Positions 1 through 11,303 of a DNA stretch of 64,000 bases are shown here, piece after piece. The stretch comes from Ectobius pallidus (lineage: Eukaryota > Arthropoda > Insecta > Blattodea > Ectobiidae). A model generated the notes under the pieces. It saw only the letters and a list, made by a program, of their open reading frames with translations. It made no database searches and was not told the DNA's origin. Every line of letters starts with the position of its first letter. The first letter of the stretch is position 1. The translations under genes and the position numbers were made by a program. The stretch is from NCBI GenBank assembly GCA_964059195.1, contig CAXKWD010000005.1, positions 154,347,265-154,411,264 on the forward strand, given 5' to 3'.

Positions 1-727
1 AAACATTTTTGGACGTTCAATACATGGCCGTTAGGAAGGAATGGTAGAGTTTGAAGATTCTCTGAACGTAATCACAAATAATTGCAAAATATCTAAGACT
101 TCTCATAGTTACAAATTGACAGCTTCACAAATAGGCCTATTATTAATATTTCCATGGTATAATTTTCAATCACATGCTCACATTCAATTGTCAATTTACA
201 CATCCGCAGTTTTCAGTTTGAAAGGACTTAAGTCTATAATATGTATATTATCCAGATGTGTTTTAAATTCGTAGGCAAATGCATCATTCAAGATACATCT
301 CATACAGACAGATAATATTCGTAAAAAATAATAAAATATAAATGCCAATACATTAAATTATAACTAATGTTTGTTATCAGTCTTTGGTTTCATTTATGTG
401 AAGACTGTATTGTTTTCCACCTTTCCCAAGACTCTCAGAAATAATTCTTCGGGGTGATCCCCCCTTAAGTGTACGTCCTAACGTCTTTCTATGAGAGCAA
501 ATTTTTGTAAATAGTAATCGGCATACGCTGCCCTCAATCGAAAAATAAGCGTAACAAAAATCACATATGTGACAGAAACCTCCACTTGGAGGCCCTTCGC
601 TCCAACATAGGGGATATGGGAAACCAGAATCGGCATACACGAAGGAAATATGATATCCATACTTACAGCGAACAATAACTCTAGTCCTGAATGACATTCT
701 TCTTCTTATGGTGAGGAATGATATGTG
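1..727. other. No confident gene; one open minus frame
   Basis: No transposon ends or repeats recognised. A 106-codon minus-strand frame lies at 377-697. I recognise no domain in it, although it contains a GFCHICDFCY stretch. A strong 5' splice-site match (GTAAGTAT, minus strand, 666-659) lies ten codons after its ATG. The frame could therefore be a short first exon or simply chance. Confidence 0.3.
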
Positions 728-1243
728 CTGTAAATAGATTATTGGGCAACACTCACCAATGTTTGTTGATCCCTTTGTGAAGCCGTTGTCAATAGTTGCT
801 TAATCTTGCGTGAAGCTTTCGTCTTCTTAATAAAATAATAAAACACAGAGATTATATAAAACGTAAACACTAAAAATTGCAACTTCACAACAGGAATAGA
901 TTATTGGGCAACACTCACCAATGTTTGTTGATCCCTTTGTGAAGTCGTTGTCAATAGTTGCTTAATCTTGCGTGAAGCTTTCGTCTTCTTAATAAAATAA
1001 TAAAACACACAGATTATATAAAACGTAAACACTAAAAATTGCAACTTCACAACAGGAATCCTGATTCCTGCAACTTCCTGTTGTGAAGTTCCAATTTTTA
1101 GTGTTTACGTTTTATATAATCTGTGTGTTTTATTATTTTATTAAGAAGACGAAAGCTTCACGCAAGATTAAGCAACTATTGACAACGGCTTCACAAAGGG
1201 ATCAACAAACATTGGTGAGTGTTGCCCAATAATCTATTTACAG
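728..1243. repeat. Fold-back repeat: two direct units plus one inverted unit
   Basis: A unit of about 162 bp beginning AATAGATTATTGGGC occurs at 733 and again at 895. It then occurs in reverse complement from about 1072 to 1243. The outer ends are CTGTAAATAGATT (728) and its complement AATCTATTTACAG (1243). The arms meet at a near-palindromic centre, CAGGAATCCTGATTCCTG (~1054-1071). The same word AATAACTCTAGT lies just outside each end (670 and 1247). I see no transposase, so I would call it a fold-back MITE or a local inverted duplication. Confidence 0.75.
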
Positions 1244-3950
1244 TAAATAACTCTAGTACACTCGTCTCCCATCCATTACAGAGAAAGCGGGATTTAGAAC
1301 GAATTTTGGGAGGTAAACTTAAGTAAAATCTAATGGATTTAAACCTATAGCCCCAAGGGAAACGCATATTGATTATTGGTTTTGAGATACCTGCCAAGGG
1401 AAGATAACGTCATGAGAACAATTTCTCTCTTCTGTGGCTTTTGATTTCATTTACTCTTCGATCAGAGGAAGTTCAGAATGTTTGTGCCACAGTAATTTAG
1501 CATTTCTGCCTTCTCTTATGTAGCCTACATCTAGTTTGATTTTTCGGTTGAGTATCGTCATTAAACGATGACCGAAGTGTTGGTAGTGTTTTCCAAATTA
1601 TTCTTGCTATAAACGTTCAATCTAACCGACCGTACTAAAACCTGAAGAGAAATTGCAGTTTCAAATTTCAGTTTAATATCTGACTTTGTTTTTGAGATAT
1701 TAATTTATTTGATTGATTTTTAGTAAAAATTATAATCAGTCTCCTCTGATAGATATTGAAATATGAACCAGAGTTTATGTAAAAAAAAATTTGAGTTTGC
1801 TTTATAAAATCTTTGACAGGTTTTTAACATTATTTATATTTCTGTTTTTAAAGAAAGTATTTTGCATAAGATATTGGGAAGTTTAAAAAAAAAAAACTTA
1901 TTACTCACTCTGTTGCATTTATTGTGAAGTATATTTTAGATTAAATTCAGAGCAGTATCCCTAATTTACGGGATAATATAGATCTTTAATTATTTTACTA
2001 ATAATATTTAAACAGAAAAAGAGAAAACGAGCGGTTGAAGGTTGCACACGGTACTTTAAACATGGTGTCAGCAAGATCTTTCCTTGCGCCCAAATGGTAT
2101 ACAATTTTACAGCGAAGCTAGATTTTTTAAAACCAACATCCGAAAATAGCTTTTTTTTAATCAAAATGGCTAAACTAACACTTTCATAAACCCAACTTTA
2201 ACAGTAGTATTTAATCGCGAGTAGTATATAGATAGTACATAGGTCCTTGTAATCCTCGTGCGGATATTCCCAGCAGTAGGTCCACATCCAATTTTCATTT
2301 CTTTAAATGTTTTTGTGTATCAAACTTGTATTTCTTTTATCAGCTGCTTCCGCTGTGCTCTATCCTGATCTCTCTTGATAATAAGAAGCCTTCTCTATAG
2401 ACTGTGTATTGCGGGTTTTCTAGTCGTTGTTCGCAGGCGGTGCTGCAAACGTAAGCAAGGAAGGTATTCTTAGAACAGAGTGGCCACAATCTGGAAAGTC
2501 TTGAAAATTTAAATTGGCCAAGAAAAGTGGATTTTCCACTAATGCAGTGAAAATCACAGTTTAGACCAGATATTAGGTTTAACCACCCTAAATCATGTAC
2601 TAACACCTGCAGTTGGTAGAGTCATCTTCGTTCATGAGATGTTTATGTATATTTGGCATAAAAACAATAGGCTTAATTATTGCTCCTTCATGTAGTATAG
2701 GGTAGTCGTTAATGTAACTAAAATTGATGAAAGTTAGTTTATTAATAAAATATTTTCATATAGGCCTACAGTAATTTTCTGCATAAGTGTAATTCCTGAT
2801 ACTCTATTTACCCACAGTTGTACCAACTTATGTGTACCCCTCACTGTATTAAAATTACATTCTGCATTACTCAGTGCACTTTCATGCAATAGCTTTAATA
2901 GACTCGAAAGTCTTTTTTTTTTACTAGATCGAATTAGATGTTGAATGTAAGCTGCAATATTTCTAACATGCCCATGAATTTTATTTGTGAAATCTACAGA
3001 CATGTGTGCATGTTTTATGAGAAATGTAAATCTGAGTTGGCTGTTTGAGCATGATATGGAATTCATTACTTACATAATTGCAAATGTAATATACGTCTGG
3101 CTGAATTATGCATGGCTTAATGCATGTGATTATAACTAGGAAATGATTTATCCTCTTGTAACGGTGGGACCTGAGAAGAACTGTTGATATTGTGGCTCCA
3201 CAGTGCCAGTGACTTACTATATTGGACTAACTACTTACTTTTACTGTCAGGAGAGAGATAAAATACTTTAATAACATAAATTTATCTACCAGGTGGATAT
3301 ACAGATCCAGAAAAAATACATCACATAGTTACGTACCTTAACTGAATGTAAACCGAATATTTTTATATAAACAGGAAGCCTACATAGAAACTCTAAGTAG
3401 TATTTAAATTATTATGCAACAAATACAACGAAACTTTTAAAATCTTATTCAGATTTTGACAGTAGTCTCATTAAAAATACCAAGAGATCGCATTTGATAA
3501 TATGTGTTCAAAGTAAAGCCACGAAGATCTCTTATTATGATCACTTAGAATCGTTTTCTGGGAGTATACCGAAGTGTTAAAAACCAGTTTGCTAAGTGTT
3601 TTTGACCACGTGCAATAAAATACAATGTTATATATTTTTCTCAACTTTGATTCTTTATTTATGCTATTATTTAAAATAGGTAAAAAATCTGTCAACTTCA
3701 TTCTGATTAAAATTCTCCTATATAAGTTGAAATGTTAACTATTTATTGCAATTTACAACATTCTACCCTCTACAAAGTATTGTCTTATATAAATAAGATG
3801 TTCATATACCTTACATTACATTTCACATTATTTGATTAAAAATTGCATTCAGTCATTTGTTAAAAACTTGTATGCTGATGATACAAAGTCAATAGGCTAT
3901 AATAAAACTAAAATTAATTTATATCGTTATATACTTTAAAACATTATTTA
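1244..3950. other. No gene or repeat recognised
   Basis: AT-rich sequence. The minus-strand frames at 1961-2164, 2340-2606, 2734-3066 and 3471-3701 show no recognisable motif or coding-like composition. Confidence 0.5.
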
Positions 3951-4256
3951 TAACTAAACTCCGTGGAGCTACATCCCTGGAGGGACTTGGCCTACCACCC
4001 GTCCGCTGCGTCATCTACCACAGGCAGATGGCAGGATTGGGGGCATGTGGTCAGTATGCAGACACCCGTTAATGGTGGTTTTCATGGCCGGAGCCGCTAC
4101 TTCTCTATCAAGTAGCTCCTCAATTTGAATCACGGGGCTGAGTGCACCCCTGCCAGACCTCCCTACCTCAGAAAAATCCGAAGAGGTACCGGGTATCGAA
4201 CCCGAGCCAACGGATCTGTAGTCAGCGACGCTAACCATAAGACCACGCCGGCGGTC
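3951..4256 (-). mobile_element. tRNA-derived SINE, family 1, copy 1
   Basis: Read on the minus strand from 4256, the head GACCGCCGGCGTGGTCTT is followed by an A-box-like TGGTTAGCGTCG and a B box GGTTCGATACC, both typical of a pol III tRNA promoter. A unique body of about 230 bp follows (GGAGCTACTTGATAG, AAACCACCATTAACGG) and ends near CCACGGAGTTTAGTT. The copy at 5962-6710 shares head, body and end. The 75-codon frame across it is a by-product, not a gene. Confidence 0.8.
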
Positions 4257-5379
4257 AAAGCATTATTTCAGAGTAAAAAAAATTGCTGATCCTTCTTCTT
4301 TGTAGACTCTCTAACCAGATGTAGACGTAAGACAACATATTTAGGGATATCAGCTGTATAATTTACTAGATGATTAGCCCATTACACGGGCTGGAAAAAT
4401 AATAATTTGACCATTAAATAAATTTACGGAAACAACACTGAGGTTCCGAAATAGGAATGCGCTCACAACACTACAATTTAGCAACACCGCCAGTAGAGTA
4501 TGTTGTATGCAACCTATACCATAAATCACAACAAATAACTTGAACCAAAATTAAAACTAAAATTTCGATCGAACACGATGTAACACGTAACACGTAAATT
4601 GCATCTTCAACAGCATGGCATACATATACGACTGGCAAAGACTGCGGGGGTCTCCATAAGAAGGGTTATGATTGGCTGTTTGCTTTGTTACGGTGGCTTC
4701 TGATTGGTTGAATCAGGGTTGAGCTCTATCAAACATGGCCAGGGTGACAGGAGGCTGCGTAAAGACTAAAGGAAAAAAAATTGTTAAAGTAATGACAAAA
4801 AACTATCCATACCATGGATACATGACTGCAGCACACAAAATGACAAAACACTACTGTCAACCTACCGAAAGCACAAAAAATTAAAAACTAAAATTCGACC
4901 AAACCGACTGTGCTTTTAAGGTATTCTTTTCACATAGACAATCCGGATCACGAAGATCGTATGGTAAAAATCTAGAATTATTGTGCAAAATGTTATGAAA
5001 AATTTGTCTAATCAATATCGAATTATTAAAATCTTGTTAAAAATTGGCTTGCCACTGTTTGATTCCCTTAATATTTTCTCCAGATGTCATGGTTAAAAAT
5101 ATAAACCCACTTAACAAGTAACTCCACGATATTAAATTCCTGTTAACCTCAACATATTCGTACAAATGACTAACATTGTAATAGAAGGTGCGCCTCGACT
5201 CGAACTGTGTATGAAACGTCTAATCCTTCTCAAAGCTGCAAACGTGTAGAAGAGATACACCTGGGTAGCCTTCGGTCTTTTTTTAAAGGATTACTCCGCT
5301 CTATTCTATCTCTTGCCTTAGAGAACAGAGTTTAAGTGTTAAGAGGTATAAAGATGGCAAGGTTATGGGAAGATGAAAC
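4257..5379. other. No gene or repeat recognised
   Basis: Nothing with a recognisable motif, promoter box or terminal repeat on either strand. Confidence 0.5.
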
Positions 5380-5770
5380 TCAATTAATTTCTGTGCTTTG
5401 AATTTTTCCTGGTGCTGGTAATATATGATATTTTCCCGGGCTACTAACCAGGTGGTGAATTGGATTAATTCAGACGTTTCGAAACCAAACTGAGGCTTCA
5501 TTATCAAGGAGAATGAAATGCCGGGATTAGATGGCGTGTATTTATAGGACTGCTGTGAATGGGGACATCCGGATTGGAGAAAGGATTTGTTGAAGACCAA
5601 CCAATCAGGAAACAGATGGGTGCTGTAAGAACAGGAGGGAAAAATTAGAGAAGTAGAATCGGTCCAAATAAGGGCCAACGGTCAATACCTATTGACCGTT
5701 GACGTCGGAATTAATCCAATTCACCACCTGGTTAGTAGCCCGGGAAAATATCATATATTCAATTAATTTC
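5380..5770 (-). mobile_element. Penelope-like element remnant, copy 1
   Basis: Flanked by a 12-bp direct repeat TCAATTAATTTC (5380-5391 and 5759-5770). Two inverted arms of 52 bp lie at 5420-5471 and 5708-5759 (core ACCACCTGGTTAGTAGC). Directly inside the left arm, on the minus strand, is a hammerhead-like segment (5473-5510). The layout matches the remnant at 46912-47346, which also keeps a piece of a Penelope-type ORF. No ORF piece is recognisable here. The Penelope call rests on that match and on the known presence of hammerhead motifs in Penelope pseudo-LTRs. Confidence 0.6.
5473..5510 (-). ncRNA. Degenerate hammerhead-ribozyme-like motif
   Basis: On the minus strand: CCTTGATAAT, then a stem GAAGCC/GGTTTC closing loop TCAGTTT, then GAAACGTC. 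The order (core, stem II, GAAA, short stem III, GTC) fits a type I hammerhead. The first core reads TTGATAA instead of CTGANGA, so cleavage activity is unlikely. Confidence 0.35.
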
Positions 5771-5961
5771 ATTATCTACTTTTTAGCCAGTGTCATATAA
5801 GTAGGCCTACATTAGGTAGAGATTGCTTTAAAATTAAAACCAAATCAAAGAAGTGGCTAATAATAATAATAACTTTTTATGAAAAAACTACATTTTGTCT
5901 CTATTATTTATTTTTATTTCACTACAGTAGCCTATATTTCATCTAAATGAAATAGGCCTAT

Positions 5962-6710
5962 GACCGCCGGCGTGGTCTTGTGGTTAGCATCGCTAACTAC
6001 GGATCCGCCGGCCCGGGTTCCATTATATCAAAGAAAATCATCTCAGACCTCTTCAAGTTGCCCAAAACAAGGCCTTAAGAATCATTCACGGATCTGACTG
6101 GTTTACAAAAACATCACAGATTCATGAAGATTTAGAAGTTGAGTATTTGCACGTTCTTTTAAAAGAAATCACAATAAAATTTTACGACCGTCTTAATACC
6201 AACAAAAATCCCCTTGTTCGTCAGATTGGGAATACGATGTTAATCTGTATAATAAACACAGGACTCCAAAAGTGACTCTACAAGCATAAACTTCTTGTGA
6301 TGCTACATGTACATTCTTGAGTGATGAGTGTTTTATATTTTCCACTATTTGATTATATTCCTGTAATTTGTTAGAGGAATAAGTTCACATTTATATGTCA
6401 TGGTTTAGTTTATATTAGTATAGTCAGGGATTATAAATCCGATACTGTATCAATAAAGGATGATCCCCGGTACCTCCTCCGGATTTTTCTGAGGTAGGGA
6501 GGTCTGGCAGGGGTGCACTCAGCCTCATGATTCAAATTGAGGAGCTACTTGATAGAGAAGTAGCGGCTCCGGTCATGAAAACCACCATTAACGGCCGTGG
6601 GTGTCGGCATGCTAACCACATGCCCCCAATCTTGCCATCTGCCTGTGGTAGATGACGCAGCAGTCCCTCCAGGGATGTAGCGCCACGGAGTTTAGTTTTA
6701 ATTTTTTTTA
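5962..6710 (+). mobile_element. tRNA-derived SINE, family 1, copy 2 (interrupted)
   Basis: The SINE head GACCGCCGGCGTGGTC runs to 6020, where it breaks inside the B box after GGGTTC. It resumes at 6462 with GATCCCCGGTACC and continues through the same body to CCACGGAGTTTAGTTTT. The 441 bp between are a LINE fragment. The break makes this copy transcriptionally dead and younger than neither insertion partner: the SINE was there first. Confidence 0.8.
6021..6461 (+). mobile_element. 5'-truncated Jockey-type LINE, C-terminal RT tail
   Basis: The frame starting at 6021 reads ...LRPLQVAQNKALRIIHGSDW, then FTKTSQIHEDLEVEYLHVLL, then KEITIKFYDRLNTNKNPLVR, and stops near 6273. This is the familiar end of Jockey/CR1-like reverse transcriptase ORFs (LQ..QNK.LRII, ..HP/NPL(V/I)). 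A 3' UTR with AATAAA (~6452) follows. Severe 5' truncation is usual for LINEs. It sits inside a SINE B box. Confidence 0.75.
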
Positions 6711-7164
6711 ATGTGAAATAATATAAGTAATGTAAATAGTAGAGATGGGGAATATTTCTTGTAACTGTTACTTTGTAACTGTTACATGTATGTAACGGTA
6801 ACGACCTGTTACAAAAAATCAAAAGTAACGGTTACCAAAGCTCCTCCTAGGATATCTTATTTTCGTCTCAACCAAAGGCGGAACCAGAAAATACTGAAAG
6901 GAGGGACCGACACAGACGAAAGTTTGCTATAATTTGGAAATCCAAAAAATGGGGGTCCTCCCCCGTGATTTTTTTATTAAAAAACGAGGGAAAAACAGGT
7001 CGTCCCTTTAGCTCTTCCCACTCGAGACATCTAGATGTGAATGGTGGAACTACTAGCAGTATTGGAAATTCTTACTCCCCCCCCTTTCACCACTTCTTTA
7101 CCCTTTCCTACTATTCAATCCGTTTTCTCCTTTACCCTACCTATCTATTCCTATCCTTTAAATG

Positions 7165-7240
7165 TTCGATCCAAGGAGATCCGAACACGGGACCGCTAGC
7201 ATATTAGCCCTTCATCTTACCCACTACGCCATCGAGCATT
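7165..7240 (-). mobile_element. tRNA-related SINE head fragment
   Basis: On the minus strand GATGGCGTAGTGGGTAAG resembles an A box region, and GTGTTCGGATCTC about 40 bases later resembles a B box. The segment is not a foldable intact tRNA by eye. The SINE body beyond is not recognised. It lies inside the hAT element. Confidence 0.4.
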
Positions 7241-7348
7241 CATTTCAATGAGAAGCGAAAATTCATCTATTTAAGTTTAGACATCTGCATGAAATGGCGG
7301 AGATTGATCATTTCCTATTAATTGCATTTGTGTGAAGTGAAATAAAAT

Positions 7349-7890
7349 CCCTTTAGGAAGGCCTACAGGCTGAGGTAGATTTCGAAGTGCTTTTGGTTTA
7401 ATTTATTGTCACTGCGCAGTTCTCTTCTTCTTTAGCCTTGGCATGATAAACCCCCAATAATAACTGCAAAAAAAGAGGAAAGAGCACTTTTTAAAAACAT
7501 TCAAATCTCGCCTTATATGAGAGCTATCGAGAAACTAGGTATTGATTTGTAGAGTACTCATCAAGAGCTTTTCAACGATACCCCACAAGACGTGGTTTCA
7601 AAAATTTCGAATTTCCATCCCCCACCCCTACTCGTACCCCTAAAACCCCCGAATCGTTACTGTCACTGTGAACTCCATAGGGAGTACTCTAATTTATTCC
7701 AACAAAGTTTCTCTCTATACTTCATAGGGGCCGAGATATAATTTTTTCAAAATTTCAACCCCCTCCCACGACCCCCCCCCCCCACTTGGGCCAATTTTGC
7801 TCATTAACTATTGGGCCTAGAAATAACATAATAAAATTTGGTTCAAATATCTTCAAAATTACTGCCGCTAGCGTGTAAAGATATATAAAT
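7349..7890 (+). repeat. Dispersed repeat R2, copy 1
   Basis: About 540 bp closely matches 49276-49720. Shared blocks are GGCCTACAGGCTGAGG, GAGAGCTATCGAGAAAC, GGGCCAATTTTGCTC and GCCGCTAGCGTGTAAAG. It is noncoding, and its ends are not defined by visible terminal repeats. Here it is carried within the large hAT element; the second copy is not, so R2 is an independent repeat. Confidence 0.7.
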
Positions 7891-8072
7891 ATATAAGAAT
7901 TCTGTATAGTTTCTCCAAATTTCTCAGCAGCTCTCCTTTTTCTCAGGGTTTTTTTAATACTTTTATTTTTTGTTTTGATTTTTATTTTATTTATTTACTT
8001 ATTATTATTGTTATTATTAGTTGCGTTGAGAAATTTGTCGGTGTCGAGCGAATGTAACTGGTCTGGAACAAA

Positions 8073-8337
8073 GTAACGTGTCGAGAGTTACACCCGTTAC
8101 ATTATTTTCACCTGCTCCAGTTACACGGACCCGTTACTGTTATTTCCACCTGCTCCAGTTACACGGACCCGTTACTGTTATTTCCACCTGCTCCAGTTAT
8201 TCTGACCTGTTACTGTTACTCTCGCCTGCTCCAGTTACTCGGACCCGTTACTGTTATTTCCTCCTGCTCCAGTTACTCTGACCTGTTACTGTTATTTCCA
8301 CCTGCTCCAGTTACTCTGACCTGTTACAGTTAATTCT
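8073..8337 (+). repeat. 38-bp minisatellite, six units
   Basis: The unit start CCTGCTCCAG recurs at 8111, 8149, 8187, 8225, 8263 and 8301, exactly 38 bp apart. Each unit carries AGTTAC and CGTTACTGTTA, the same GTTAC word that packs the hAT ends. A 67-codon plus frame across it is a by-product. Confidence 0.85.
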
Positions 8338-8778
8338 AATATTTATGTTACAAGTGTTTTATCCGTGACTTTCGCCTTTCGTTACATCTGTTACTTCCAA
8401 TATTTGAAAAACAAAAATAATTTAAAAAATAAAAATAATAAAAAATTAAAAATTTAAAATAATAAAAAACAAAAAATAAAAATAACAAAAAAATAAGAAT
8501 AAAAAATAACAAACAATAAAAATAATAAAATAAATAAATTTAAAAAAGTTATTTTCTTAATTATTAATGGGCGTAAAGAGTTCATGCATAGAATTCATGC
8601 TGTCTGATCTCATATATATTTCTTGCTTTACATACCACTTAAAAATTTATCAAAATACGATATTGCCTTTACTGGATAATTTAAACTTAGAATGTGGGTA
8701 TATAGCATGAAATATGAATTCAATAACTGTAGTAAGTTATTCGAAATAATATTGATAATTTTACTACTAGTAATAAAA

Positions 8779-9785
8779 TCCCTATAATATAAAGCCACAC
8801 GGCTGACTGACTGACTGACTCACTCACTGACATTAATGTTTGCCCACTTCCAGATGAGCTAGAAACTTGAAATTTGGTACACATATAGCTTTTAGGCTGT
8901 AAACCACAGGAAAATTCCAAAAAGTTTTTTTTTTTAATTTTTAGCCCTAAAACCCCCGAGTAAGGGCTCGCTCACTCACATTAACGTTTGCCCACTTCCA
9001 GATGAGCTAGAAACTTTAAATTTGGTACACATATAGCTTTTTGGCTCTAAACCACAGGAAAATTTCAAAAAGCAATTTTTTTAATTTTTAGCCCTAAAAA
9101 CCTCCGAAAAAGGGCTCGCTCACTTCGAGATGAGCTAGAAACTTGAAATTTGGTACACATATAGTTATTAGGCTGTAAACCACAGGAAAATTCCAAAAAG
9201 TGTTTTTTTTTTATTTTTGGCTCTAAAAACTCCCGAAAAAGGGCTCGCTCACTGACATTACTGTTTGCTCACTTCCAGAAGAGCTAGAAACTTGAAATTT
9301 GGTACACATGTAGCTTTTAGGCTGTAAACCATAGGAAAATTCCAAAAAAGTAATTTTTAAAAATGTTTAGCCCTATAACCCCCGAAAAAGGGCTCGCTCA
9401 CTGACATTACTGTTTGCCCACTTCCAGATGAGCTAGAAACTTTAAATTTGGTACACGTATAGCTTTTAGGCTGTAAACCATAGGAAAATTCCAAAAAAAG
9501 TATTTTTTTAAATTTTTAGCACTATAACCCCCGAAAAAGGGCTCGCTCACTGACATTATAGCTAGAAACTTTAAATTTGGTACACATATAACTTTTAGGC
9601 TGTAAACCACAGGAAAATTCAAAAAAGTAGTTTTTATATTTTTAGCCCTAAAAACCCCCGAAAAAAGGGCTCGCTCACTGACATGAATGCTTGGCCACTT
9701 CCAGATGAGCTAGAAACTAGAAATTTGGTATACTTAAATCTTTTAGGCTGTAAACCACAGGAACATTCCAAAAAGTTTATTTTCA
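8779..9785 (+). repeat. 148-bp tandem array led by a Helitron-like 5' end
   Basis: Starts with A|TCCCTATAATATAAAG and a short (GACT)n run, the same start style as the Helitron at 45398. Seven units follow, each containing GAGCTAGAAACTT, GGCTGTAAACCACAGG and GGGCTCGCTCACTGACAT. Unit starts fall at 8856, 9004, 9132, 9281, 9430, ~9559 and 9717; the two short spacings are deletions of the CACTGACATTAATG part. No Helitron 3' end is seen, so the Helitron link is tentative. Confidence 0.7.
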
Positions 9786-9786
9786 T

Positions 9787-10155
9787 GACGATAATCGATG
9801 TTTTTTACATCGATGGAAAACAACTGATGTATTTGCTACATCGATGTTTCTCCCCGACATGGATGTTTTTGTAACAAAAAGAAGATTAATAGGCGACCTT
9901 GGTTCTACGATATAATTTTATTTACATGAGCTTAATTTCCCAAAAGATTGATTTTTTACATCGATTGTTTTCATGGAAATACTTAGGTTTATTTATGAAT
10001 TTTGCCTAATTTTCTGATACCATGGCCTTTTTTAAATATACATCGATGTTTTTTGTCTAAATACATCGATGTTTTCAGGCCGATATTATCGTCAATATCG
10101 ATGGTTATCTCCGATTTTAACCTCGATATTTTAACTATCGATTATCATCCCTAAT
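9787..10155. repeat. ATCGATG-rich patch, possible nested hAT MITE
   Basis: ACATCGATG or its complement recurs many times (GTTTTTTACATCGATGG, CTACATCGATG, AATACATCGATG). One end is GACGATAATCGATG (9787). The other is CTATCGATTATCATCCCTA (10137-10155), which read inward begins TAGGGATGATAATCG, a hAT-like tip. I see no matching target duplication, so the boundaries are uncertain. Confidence 0.4.
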
Positions 10156-10411
10156 TGAAAGCTAAATTTTACAACTGTTTTTTATTTCGGGGGGTCCCTC
10201 CCTAGAGCCCCAGCCTTGGCTACGTCCATAACCGTTATGGGGGGGGGAGATAAAGGGCATTCCCCTACAAGTGGGAAGTGATCTGGCGATTAACTACGTA
10301 ATATACAAGAAAAGTAACAGGTAACGGTTATAAATAACAGTTACTTTCGTGTAACTGTAACAGTAACGTAACTGTTCCAAAAAAAGTAACATTCCCATCT
10401 CTAGTAAATAG

Positions 10412-10989
10412 CCTAACAAAATAATTACATCCTCAAAAAAATTATAAATATAGGAATTTTCAAAATTTGGAACCAAAAGTAATCGTCGTAAGGTATTGCC
10501 TTCACCTATGCAAGTCTGAATTTGTACAACAATATAAGCAATCATCAAATGAAATCATCAGTGGGCTCTTAGCTTGAAATCGGTGAGGAAAATTTCATTG
10601 GAATAGCTGTTTCCATGATTGACAATCATACCAGAAGAATAAAAATTCTCATATTCTTACATGAAACATTACTCTACTAAACTTATATATAGTTTTCTTT
10701 TATCCAGTTTTTGAAGTGATAAATTTTTACATCAGTAGCAGTGAAAATGTTAACATTGTCCACCGAGGGATACAATCGAGAAAATGATAATTATAATATT
10801 ATTAATAATGATGATAATTTTCTCGCAAATAAACCAAACTTAATTGTAATTTACAAAAAAATATTAGCACACTCCTGAGAAATAAAATTACTATGATTCA
10901 GGTAACGGATTACATACTATTGTCTCAGGATAAAAGTTATTAAGGGTTTTTTTTCGAAACTGCGCTAAGTACAGTTCCTTTGAGGTAAA
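10412..10989. other. No gene or repeat recognised
   Basis: AT-rich. The only structure seen is an imperfect inverted pair GAGAAAATGATAATT / ATAATTTTCTCG around 10770-10825. Confidence 0.5.
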
Positions 10990-11284
10990 AAAGGTAAAGT
11001 GATCCCTACATGAGCCATGGAGTCCCGTACGGGTTTCCGGGAGGTTGAGGCTCCCAGATTGAGACATCAGCACAGGAAGGTGGTAAGGTTGTCAGCCATA
11101 CGACCGACCGCTTTTTACTCCCGGAATACTCCTGGTATTCATTTCTGTTAGAGGCTGAATCGACCCCAGGGCCATAGTGCCACCAGAAGGAACAGGGCAA
11201 CGGAAAAATCCCTCCGACCTCATCGGGAATAGAACTTTTCGATTTGTAGCAGAGTGCCTCAACCTCTAAGCCACGGCGTACCCA
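10990..11284 (-). mobile_element. tRNA-derived SINE, family 2, copy 1
   Basis: Read from 11284 on the minus strand: GGGTACGCCGTGGCTTAGAGG, then a decayed B box, then a body with CCAGAAGG, GTCGATTCAGCC, GTATGGCTGAC and the end CCATGGCTCATG. It matches the better-preserved copy at 18303-18607 over its full length. The short minus frames here (10891-11200) are not genes. Confidence 0.75.
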
Positions 11285-11303
11285 ATCGATGAGGTAATTT
11301 TCA

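Larger units (their letters stand above)
6740..10403. mobile_element. Non-autonomous hAT element, 3.66 kb, with perfect 8-bp TSD
   Basis: The ends are TAGAGATGGGGAAT (6740) and ATTCCCATCTCTA (10391-10403), flanked by identical 8-bp copies of GTAAATAG (6732-6739 and 10404-10411). An 8-bp duplication with this terminal sequence is the hallmark of hAT transposons. Both subterminal regions are crowded with GTAAC/GTTAC words (6758-6835 and 10310-10390). No transposase ORF is present. The interior holds a tRNA-like piece, a dispersed repeat, a 38-bp minisatellite, a 148-bp array and an ATCGATG-rich patch, each listed separately. Confidence 0.85.

Noticed and set aside
4011..4238. 75-codon minus frame as a gene
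   Set aside because: It lies wholly within a tRNA-derived SINE, and the same text recurs at 6532-6822.
8779..9785. CRISPR-like array
   Set aside because: The units are ~148 bp with no spacers, in a eukaryotic repeat context; it is a tandem array.
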